From: Nanobdellota archaeon
GTDB lineage: Archaea; Nanobdellota; Nanobdellia; Woesearchaeales; JAGLXL01
Direction: 5' to 3'
NCBI GenBank assembly: GCA_023132895.1
Contig: JAGLXL010000004.1
Span: forward strand, 1-64,000
Length of the DNA: 64,000 nucleotides
A program made the translations under genes and the position numbers. Positions 56,746 through 64,000 of this stretch are shown one piece after another. Each line of letters begins with the position of its first letter. Position 1 is the stretch's first letter. The notes under the pieces were generated by a model. That model saw only the letters and a program-made list of their open reading frames with translations. It was not told where the DNA came from and did not search any database.

Positions 56746-59700
56746 TCAGGATAAAATAGTGAAAGAAGTTATTTTCATAGCTTTAGCAGTCTTGGTTATG
56801 GTAGGGGGACTTTATTACTTGGGAGAAGGATTTACTGGTTTAAGTGTGGCAGGTGTTGTTGGAGAATGCGACTGTCAGGGAATAAGGTATATTGTTTTGG
56901 ATTCTGATTATGGTTTTACAAATGGAAATTCTTATGATGTCAAAGCAGAAGTGTTCAAGGGAACAAGCACATTATCAAGCCAGTTAATGGATTCAGAAGA
57001 AATAAGTTTTAGTTCATTAAATCAAGTTGATATTGATGATAATCCTGGAACTTCTGACGGCAATTTAATTATTGAAGGAATTGATTCAGGAGGAGTCAGA
57101 GTAAGACTTGAGAATACTTCTAATGAGAAGCTGTACAGGGACAATACTTTCTTGATAACAGTAACTGATTACAGCCAAGGTTATCCAAGTAATGACAGCT
57201 GCAAAGAAGGCAAAGTTCTGATCTGCCACAAACCAGGCACACCAGCTGAACATAATCTTTGCATCAGTCCGTTTGCATTAGGTGGACATATCAATCATGG
57301 AGATTATTATCCTGGTCCTTGTGATGGGGTTACAGGTCTGACAACTTTGTTTGGTCCGGAAACAATTGATTTGTCCTGCTCAGAACCAATTGATGCAGGA
57401 GATATTTTTGGTGATTTTGAAGTTTATGATATTGATAAGATAATGCCTTTAGGATGCCCTCTGACTGTAGTGGCTGTTGAGCCGCTAAATGGTTCAGTGT
57501 ATAATATTTCAAAAAATATTACTTTAGTTGCTTCAGTCATCAGTCCGGGAACAGTGGACAGAGTTTTTGCCAATATAACTTTGCCAGATGGAGAAGTTAT
57601 AGAAGTTGACATGCCTGACAGAACTGGAAATCTTTTTTCTGGAATATTGATTAATGAAAATCTGGTTCAAAAGGGAGAATATACTCTGACTTTCTATGCC
57701 AACAATACTTTTGGTGAAAGAAATAATTCAGAAACAAGACACTTGTTTAGGATTACTCCTGAAGATAAGATATTTGATGTGACCAATGTCAGCTTGAATT
57801 ATATTGGTTATAATGTCTCAATCCTGGAAAACAATTCCGGCCTGTTGACTTTGAATATAACTTTAGACAACCCACTTATAACAAACATGGTTGTTTATGA
57901 TTATGATGAAACAAGCCCTCGTAGTTTAATTAGAGTGGAAACTGATGCAAATGATGACTTGTTCTTTGACCATCAATATGTAATCGATGTTTCAGAAGCA
58001 AACCTGTCTTCAGTGAATGTGACCCTAACAGCTCAAGGATATCATTTGTTTAAGTGTGTTAACTTTAGCAAAGAGACTTTGATATGTAATGATGATGAAG
58101 GTTATGAGCAAATTTTGACTGGACTGACACCTGGAGAGGAATACACAATTTCGTTAACCAGCATTGACCCGGTCTTTGGCGAGACAATACAAGGAGCTGA
58201 AAATACGTCTGACTCTTATATAAGGCAACAAACTCCAAACAGCAATTATGGCGGAGCAACTGATATAAGGATAGGTGAATCAGCTTCATTATACAAGGCT
58301 TTCAGGGGTATAATTTGGTTTAATCTTTCTCATATTCTAAATGGGACTGAAATAGAATCAGTTAGTCTTTCCTTATATTTTTACAATATACCTGGTGGTG
58401 ATGACACAGGAAATAGGACGCATAATGTCCATAGGGTGCAGCAATCACCAGCAAGGCCATGGGAAGAACTGGAAGTAACTTGGGATGATTATAATTCAAC
58501 AAACAATTGGACAACACCTGGCGGTGATTTTAATGCAACGCCAACAAATTCACAAACATTTGACAGTTCTGCTCTTGGTTCGTGGATTAGCTATAATGTG
58601 ACAACAGATGTTCAAGATTTTATTAATAATCCATCAACTAATTTTGGATGGATAATAAAGGATATTAATGAAACAGAGGATAAGACACAAAGGGATTATC
58701 GAAGCAGTGAGTATGGAACAGCTTTATTAAGGCCAAAACTGGAAATTGTTTTTGACAGCAAGAATCCTGTTGTTCAGCTGATTAGTCCGCCAAATGGTTC
58801 AACTGATAGTGACGGAATCATTCTTTTTACATATAATGTAACAGACAAAAATCCAATTAATCATTGCGATCTTTATGTTGATGGAGCATTGCTGCAGACA
58901 GATAACTCAATAACCAAAGGTGTAAACCAGACTTTTAATCAATCTTTTGCAAATGGTAATTATAGTTGGTATGTGAATTGCACTGATAATCCAGGTAATG
59001 TGGGTATGAGTGAAGTTTGGTTTTTCGATGTGAAGGGAGTAAGAAATGTAAGCGAAGGAGTCGGATGCTGCTGTGTTTTGGATGCGTTTGCGAATCCACC
59101 TCTAGTCAGCCAATATGAGACAGTTTTGATTACAGCTGATGTCAGCAATATATTTACTGGAGAGGCAGCATTTTATGAGGATATCGCATCTGTTAATACA
59201 ACTATCTATAGAATTGAAAACGGAAGCGAAACCATTGTTATGGATAATATTTCAATGACTTATTTAGCCGATGGTTTGTGGTATTATCAATTTGATGTCG
59301 GCAACAATTCAGCTGGCAATTATTTAGCTTCGGTAACAATGTGGACAAACCAGACACCGGCTTTTATCAGAGAAGCAAGCACTGGTTTTACTGTGGGAGA
59401 AATCCAGGGCAGCGGGTTGACAATAACTGGAGTAAGCCCTGATTTGATTAATATCAATCAAACAACGAGACTGGCGGCTGAAATTAAATTTAATGGAGCA
59501 GCATTGGGTGCAAGTTGGATTACAAATGCCAGTTTGGTGGTTGAACAACTTAATGGAAGTGTTCAAACTTATGTTCAAGGAAGTACCCTGCAAGTTGATG
59601 ATGGTTTATTGTATGTTGACGGAGATTTTAATGAGACTGGAGTTTATTATTTGGATTGGAGTGCAACTTATTTTAATATTGAAAGAACTGCCAGAGAAAT

Positions 59701-60424
59701 TGTAGTAGTTGTTGGTTGGGAAGATCTACTGCAGGATATTAATAAAAGTATCAATGTCGAGTTGATTAATCTGATCAAAGAAAGCAGGCAATATCTTCTT
59801 GAATTACTGACAGACATGGAATATCTGCAGCAGTTTACTGAAGAAGAAGTATTCTTAATTACAGATTCAGTCAACAGCATGAGCAAGGTTGTCAGTTTCC
59901 TAGAGAGCGGAGAAATAACCAATGAAGAAGCTGAAAAACGATTCAATGAAATAAGAGAAAGACTGATGGGTCAACTGGGTGACAGATTAACTGGTTCAGT
60001 GATTGCCGAGGGTGAATTAGAAGGAGATTCATTATTGGGCAAGTTATCAAAAGATTGGAGATCTGTAATGTTTGTTATGTTATTGATGATATTTGCGGTA
60101 ATGGTTGGAGTAGTTGTTTTGTTGGTGAAGATGTCAAGAATAATGACTTATCAGACTCAATCGCCAGGAAGGCAAACAGAAATAGGACCAAGAATGATTA
60201 TGCCGGTAAGGCCAATGCCAGTGAAAAAAAGACGTTATGAGATTTTGATGGATAAATTAAAAGAAAAGTTTAGTGGAGGGCGTGGGACACAACCATCTTT
60301 AGGAGAACCTCAAAAAAGGCGCTATGAGATTATAATAGAGAAAATAAAGAAAAGAATACAAGAGAAAAAGCAAAATCAGCCAAATAAACCTGAAAATAAC
60401 TTTGGAAAACAGAAAAGTTTATAA
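56732..60424 (+). CDS. Large surface protein with CHKPGTPAE and DNRLRE modules
   Basis: 1230 aa from ATG 56732 (AAAGAGGC upstream). N-terminal membrane helix (about 10-30), a beta domain, then an L-I-C-H-K-P-G-T-P-A-E to N-H-G-D-Y module (about 165-195) known from bacterial secreted proteins. Next come beta domains with a Y-K-C-like segment (F-K-C-V-N-F-S-x5-C near 440), a DNRLRE/CBM-like domain (about 490-675), Ig-like domains, a helical hairpin with V-F-L-I-T-D-S (near 1045), a membrane helix (about 1115-1140) and a basic tail. Many sequons. Likely a stalked surface adhesin or glycan binder. Confidence 0.7.
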   Translation: MVRNNQDKIVKEVIFIALAVLVMVGGLYYLGEGFTGLSVAGVVGECDCQGIRYIVLDSDYGFTNGNSYDVKAEVFKGTSTLSSQLMDSEEISFSSLNQVDIDDNPGTSDGNLIIEGIDSGGVRVRLENTSNEKLYRDNTFLITVTDYSQGYPSNDSCKEGKVLICHKPGTPAEHNLCISPFALGGHINHGDYYPGPCDGVTGLTTLFGPETIDLSCSEPIDAGDIFGDFEVYDIDKIMPLGCPLTVVAVEPLNGSVYNISKNITLVASVISPGTVDRVFANITLPDGEVIEVDMPDRTGNLFSGILINENLVQKGEYTLTFYANNTFGERNNSETRHLFRITPEDKIFDVTNVSLNYIGYNVSILENNSGLLTLNITLDNPLITNMVVYDYDETSPRSLIRVETDANDDLFFDHQYVIDVSEANLSSVNVTLTAQGYHLFKCVNFSKETLICNDDEGYEQILTGLTPGEEYTISLTSIDPVFGETIQGAENTSDSYIRQQTPNSNYGGATDIRIGESASLYKAFRGIIWFNLSHILNGTEIESVSLSLYFYNIPGGDDTGNRTHNVHRVQQSPARPWEELEVTWDDYNSTNNWTTPGGDFNATPTNSQTFDSSALGSWISYNVTTDVQDFINNPSTNFGWIIKDINETEDKTQRDYRSSEYGTALLRPKLEIVFDSKNPVVQLISPPNGSTDSDGIILFTYNVTDKNPINHCDLYVDGALLQTDNSITKGVNQTFNQSFANGNYSWYVNCTDNPGNVGMSEVWFFDVKGVRNVSEGVGCCCVLDAFANPPLVSQYETVLITADVSNIFTGEAAFYEDIASVNTTIYRIENGSETIVMDNISMTYLADGLWYYQFDVGNNSAGNYLASVTMWTNQTPAFIREASTGFTVGEIQGSGLTITGVSPDLININQTTRLAAEIKFNGAALGASWITNASLVVEQLNGSVQTYVQGSTLQVDDGLLYVDGDFNETGVYYLDWSATYFNIERTAREIVVVVGWEDLLQDINKSINVELINLIKESRQYLLELLTDMEYLQQFTEEEVFLITDSVNSMSKVVSFLESGEITNEEAEKRFNEIRERLMGQLGDRLTGSVIAEGELEGDSLLGKLSKDWRSVMFVMLLMIFAVMVGVVVLLVKMSRIMTYQTQSPGRQTEIGPRMIMPVRPMPVKKRRYEILMDKLKEKFSGGRGTQPSLGEPQKRRYEIIIEKIKKRIQEKKQNQPNKPENNFGKQKSL

Positions 60425-60478
60425 AAAAATAAAATATAATGAAAATAAGAAAAAGAGGGGAAAATAAGAGGTGTTTGA

Positions 60479-63400
60479 ATGTTTAAAAAGAGTGGACTAC
60501 TAATATTATTACTGATACTTCTAGGTTCTGCTGTTTATGCTGCAGATGAAATAACACAATTGGCTGACAGGCTGAACTTTTGGACTGATGGAACTCATGT
60601 GGTGACAGTAACAAACAGCGGCGCAGATGCTGTGCAAGTCAATGTCAGCATTCCGACTGGATTTGCTTATAGTGCTGGCTGCAGCAATCCTGCGGCAGGA
60701 ATAATCTCCTGTGATGTGGGTCCGAGCGGGTCTCAGACATATACAGTCACTTCAACTGCAGCTTCTTTTTCTGAATATGAATTGGGTTTGTTTGGTATTT
60801 TGGCGATTAACAATACTTACACGGGCAATAATGTCAGTTTTATTAAAATACAAGACGACGAACTTTTCCATACTTTAATTGAGTATGGTAGAGGTCGGGG
60901 AAATTATTTTTATGATACATATGGTTCTGGTTTGGCAGGAAGCGGACATACAGGAACCGGCTGTTCTTATGTACCAAACGGCACAATGTTTGAATTAAAT
61001 TATTTACATAAAATCAATAATATCAAACAATATTTTGGAGATTTAACTGCTGAAGCTTACAATGCAACTTTTAGCTGTACTTATCCAAACAATACTATTG
61101 TCAGAGAACATCTGATTACTTCCATCACCACAGATACCAGTGGAGCTTCTGTCTCTTACAGAATTCCTTCAATAGGGGGCAGCTGGGAAAGAATGGGTTT
61201 TTTAGGAATGGATTTTAATGCTGATGCCTATGCAACCGGCAGCACTATATCTGTAAACTGCACTAATATGACTTATTTATTCCCTGCTGGTGGAGGAAAT
61301 TTTGTTGTTGACGAAGATTCTTTTTCACTGCAAGTAAGAAATAGAGAACCTTTTATAGCTAGTGCTTCAGCAATAGCTACAATAGGCAATGGAACTCAAG
61401 AAGTTTTGATTACTTATAATATCACTAACAGTGAGCTGTATACTGTCGATGATGTGGTGATTGAGATTGGAGCGCCGTCATATGCATCATTTATTGGTGT
61501 GCGTGGAGAATTATGGGGAAGTGCTCTGGACCAATACAGAATAGAGAAAGCACAATTATTGTCTGGTGAAAGTGAGATAATAAGATTAGTGGCAAGATTT
61601 GATACATCTACTGCACCAGATATGGCAACTATTGATTTAACACAGGGAATTGATATTGAATATACCACTTGCTGGGAACTCAATGCTTATAATCCCGGCG
61701 AGTATGTCCAAACATTGACTGGTGTTGGAACAGGAGCTGTTAATATGGGTGTTGCTTCCCAAATAACAGGAATATTTGATCGGTTAGATTTGATTTATAA
61801 TCTGACTGTGGCAATAAATGAAACTGTTCTCGATATAAATGAAACTGTTGAAAATATCAAGTATATTGTGGAAATAATCAACACCACGACTCAAGACACC
61901 AATGTGTTGGTAAAGGCAATCAACAGCACATCTTATGAGATCTTGAATAAAACAGAATATCTGGTGAATCATACAAATCTCATCTTGAACGACACTCAAT
62001 TCATATCAGATCAGTTAAATTGTAATGGTACAGATGACTCACCAATTTGCGACAGCGTTAATCTCCTTAATCAGTCTCTTTATGACCTTTTGAATCTGTC
62101 TTTAATGATTAATTATACTGCTTATAATCTTAACATCACGGTCATAGAAAATATCAACACTTCTGGATTGAATATAACTGTGGAAGTTGACTTAAGCAAT
62201 ATTACAACCAGTCTCCTTGAGATAAAGACTTTTATTAACTGTACCAATACCTCATTTGATTCTTCTCTTTGTAATCGAGTGGCAAGAATCGAGAACAATA
62301 CCCTTTTTATTAATAATACCCTTAAAACTATTTTAGATACAACAACTTATTTCAACACAAGTGTTTTTGGCAATTTAACTTTCCAGGAGATTCTTGATGC
62401 GATTGATGATATTACTATTGATACGTCTGAGGTGTTGACAGAGCTTCAGGAATCAAGAGCCTTTAGCGAGGAAATTGTTTTCTTGATAACAGATAGTTTT
62501 GGTTTGCAGCAACAGGCAGGAAGAGAGTTTGCTTCAGGCAATGTTGGTTCAGCTCTTAATAGTTTGACTGAGGCTCAGGCGAAACTGGGGCAAGCTGCAG
62601 ATGGTTTGGCAGCAGAAAGAGAAGGTCTGGCTGCTGAAGAACTGGGTTCGTTTTCAACAAGTTGGGTTTGGGTTGCGTTTGTTTTTATTCTGATAGCAGG
62701 TGTGGTGATATTTTATCTTTTTGGAAGAGTTCCTCCGCCCATGGAAAAAGGAGGTAAGGCTTCAATAGGGCCTTTGAAATTACTGTTATTATTTTTATTC
62801 TTGTTTTTGTGTGCAGCTTTGGCCAGTGCACAGACCATAAGCCAGTTTGCTGAGGCCTTGAATTTTGATTCAACTAAGAATTTGACAGTGAATGTTAATT
62901 ATGGTTGTACAGGAGGCAGACAGTTCAATGTAACAGTGCCTGGTGGAAGTGGTTATGAAATATTAACAGCTTCAGGAGCCTGTACTGCTCCTTCCACAAC
63001 AGTGGCTGTTTGTGATTTTAATGGACAACAGACTGGTACCTATAACATCTCTCATTCAACTCCTTCAAGCCTGGCATATTACACAGTCTATGAATTTCCA
63101 ACTATTTTGAATGACGCTACTAATTGTGATGTCCAGAATAATATTTCTGTCATAAGGATCCCAGATGATGAAGTTTTTCATACTTTGGTGGAATATGGTA
63201 GAGGTCGGGGAAATTATTTTTACAGCACACGAGGTGGTGCAGGAAGTGGAGGTACTGGAACTGGCTGCTCTTATGTGCCAAACGGCACCATGTTCGAGCT
63301 GAATTTTTTACATAAGATTTTTAGTATCAAACAATATTTTGATGACCCTTATCTGCTGGCAGCTAATGCAACTTTTTCATGCACTTATCCAAACAGAACG

Positions 63401-64000
63401 ATTGTCAGAAGCCACCAAGGCACTTCGATTTCTCAAAGTGCTTTGGGGACTACAATTACTTATCTTATTGATGAAGTAGAAGGCAGCTGGGAAAGAATGG
63501 GTTATGTAGGTTTGCAATTTGATTCGACTGAACAAGATGTTGGAGACAATCTGACCATCACCTGCCAAGACATCAGTTATGTTTTTGGAGACCTTGGTGG
63601 GAATATAGCTGTTTATGATGGTGGTATCTCATTTGATTTAGAGGTCAGAAATCCTGAACCATTTATTGCTCAGGCTTCAACAACTACTGCTACAATAGGC
63701 AATGGAACCCAAGAAGTTGTGATAACTTACAATATCACCAATAACGAACTTTATATTGCTGATGATGTGGTGATTGAGATTGGAGCGCCGCCTTATGCAG
63801 AGTTTATTGGTGTGCGTGGAGAATTGTGGGGAAGTGCTCTGGACCAATACAGGATTGAGAAGATTTCCTTGGATCCTGGAGAATCTGAAATCATACAATT
63901 AGTGGCTAGATTTGATACATCTAATGCACCAAATATAGCTTCAGTAAATTTGACTAATGGTATTAGATTTAAATACGTAACTTGTTGGGACTTAAATGCT
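60479..64000 (+). CDS. Giant duplicated surface protein (partial, runs off window)
   Basis: An uninterrupted frame of 1174 codons from ATG 60479 (AAGAGGTG upstream) to the window end. A signal peptide (1-21) and a Cys-containing domain with Y-G-R-G-R-G-N-Y-F (near 137) come first. A densely N-glycosylatable coiled-coil stalk (about 440-690), an A-F-S-E-E-I-V-F-L-I-T-D-S helical hairpin and a membrane helix (about 732-751) follow. After a short basic loop comes a second signal-like helix (near 767-783) and a second copy of the ectodomain, 2310-2313 bp downstream of the first. Co-transcribed with the 1230-aa gene. Confidence 0.7.
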   Translation, partial: MFKKSGLLILLLILLGSAVYAADEITQLADRLNFWTDGTHVVTVTNSGADAVQVNVSIPTGFAYSAGCSNPAAGIISCDVGPSGSQTYTVTSTAASFSEYELGLFGILAINNTYTGNNVSFIKIQDDELFHTLIEYGRGRGNYFYDTYGSGLAGSGHTGTGCSYVPNGTMFELNYLHKINNIKQYFGDLTAEAYNATFSCTYPNNTIVREHLITSITTDTSGASVSYRIPSIGGSWERMGFLGMDFNADAYATGSTISVNCTNMTYLFPAGGGNFVVDEDSFSLQVRNREPFIASASAIATIGNGTQEVLITYNITNSELYTVDDVVIEIGAPSYASFIGVRGELWGSALDQYRIEKAQLLSGESEIIRLVARFDTSTAPDMATIDLTQGIDIEYTTCWELNAYNPGEYVQTLTGVGTGAVNMGVASQITGIFDRLDLIYNLTVAINETVLDINETVENIKYIVEIINTTTQDTNVLVKAINSTSYEILNKTEYLVNHTNLILNDTQFISDQLNCNGTDDSPICDSVNLLNQSLYDLLNLSLMINYTAYNLNITVIENINTSGLNITVEVDLSNITTSLLEIKTFINCTNTSFDSSLCNRVARIENNTLFINNTLKTILDTTTYFNTSVFGNLTFQEILDAIDDITIDTSEVLTELQESRAFSEEIVFLITDSFGLQQQAGREFASGNVGSALNSLTEAQAKLGQAADGLAAEREGLAAEELGSFSTSWVWVAFVFILIAGVVIFYLFGRVPPPMEKGGKASIGPLKLLLLFLFLFLCAALASAQTISQFAEALNFDSTKNLTVNVNYGCTGGRQFNVTVPGGSGYEILTASGACTAPSTTVAVCDFNGQQTGTYNISHSTPSSLAYYTVYEFPTILNDATNCDVQNNISVIRIPDDEVFHTLVEYGRGRGNYFYSTRGGAGSGGTGTGCSYVPNGTMFELNFLHKIFSIKQYFDDPYLLAANATFSCTYPNRTIVRSHQGTSISQSALGTTITYLIDEVEGSWERMGYVGLQFDSTEQDVGDNLTITCQDISYVFGDLGGNIAVYDGGISFDLEVRNPEPFIAQASTTTATIGNGTQEVVITYNITNNELYIADDVVIEIGAPPYAEFIGVRGELWGSALDQYRIEKISLDPGESEIIQLVARFDTSNAPNIASVNLTNGIRFKYVTCWDLNA

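Noticed and set aside
62741-62800. Separate gene starting at the ATG near 62741 for the second ectodomain copy
   Set aside because: The only strong ribosome-binding site (AAAGGAGGT) lies after this ATG and about 20 nt before the next possible TTG start, and the frame is open from the first copy, so a fusion is the simpler reading. A separate start is not excluded.
1-64000. CRISPR arrays, tRNA and rRNA genes
   Set aside because: No regularly spaced repeats of 24-40 bp and no convincing cloverleaf or rRNA-like stretch were found by eye; short tRNA-like words lacked full arms.

Overview
The window looks like chromosome from a small-genome, AT-rich DPANN-type archaeon (Woesearchaeota/Pacearchaeota-like; the lineage is an inference). 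Archaeal marks are an archaeal-type alanyl-tRNA synthetase with an N-terminal zinc ribbon, the RNase P subunit Rpp21/Rnp4, archaeal-length Elp3, a Dph2 fragment, RHH and AbrB regulators, many N-x-S/T sequons in secreted proteins, and promoters with a TATA box about 25-30 bp upstream of starts that are often leaderless. No rRNA, tRNA or CRISPR array was seen.

Layout. 0-3.2 kb: a TPR protein and two wHTH-nucleotidyltransferase/HEPN toxin-antitoxin pairs. 3.5-7.1 kb: a five-gene operon of membrane-anchored surface proteins. 7.1-15.3 kb: a possible 13-residue micro-gene, a purine-salvage operon (two MTA phosphorylase-family genes and adenine phosphoribosyltransferase), a NUMOD-repeat nuclease-like gene with structured leader DNA, a YbaK editing protein, and a third MNT/HEPN pair coupled by overlap to alaS. 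15.4-26 kb: housekeeping and hypothetical genes (site-2 protease, DHH phosphoesterase, Rnp4, RidA, SET protein, coiled-coil protein, saccharopine-dehydrogenase-like protein) and two DUF4258-like/YgiT-AbrB toxin-antitoxin modules. One of these modules sits between 40-bp direct repeats cut from a short Dph2 gene. 26-28.6 kb: an island with two repeat-bounded units, a small HExxH protein inside perfect 17-bp inverted repeats and a 519-aa protein inside composite terminal inverted repeats. 28.6-35.7 kb: phosphoglycerate kinase, type-I GAPDH, an m5C RNA methyltransferase with intragenic and 3'-end repeat insertions, and Elp3.

35.7-49 kb (minus strand): a large secreted/surface gene cluster in two blocks. 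One is headed by a sigma-region-4-like HTH regulator (two lipoproteins, a secreted subunit, a membrane-anchored protein). The other is headed by two tandem RHH regulators with a palindromic operator (1180-, 207- and 1456-aa surface proteins). 49-56.4 kb: a SpoIIM-family membrane protein, a PAS/winged-helix sensor-regulator, and a calcium-type transport operon (43-aa protein, P-type ATPase, CaCA exchanger). 56.5-64 kb: an AbrB regulator with two palindromic operators heads a 1230-aa surface protein, followed by a giant tandemly duplicated surface protein that runs off the window.

Common threads: (i) surface operons at three loci share modules (a YKCxDWNF..C motif, a common N-terminal domain, a common C-terminal domain), and three of the operons begin with a small DNA-binding regulator; (ii) several toxin-antitoxin or hypothetical genes are bracketed by short direct or inverted repeats, and gene 3' ends are duplicated as synonymously diverged copies. 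This suggests an unrecognised mode of small-cassette insertion.
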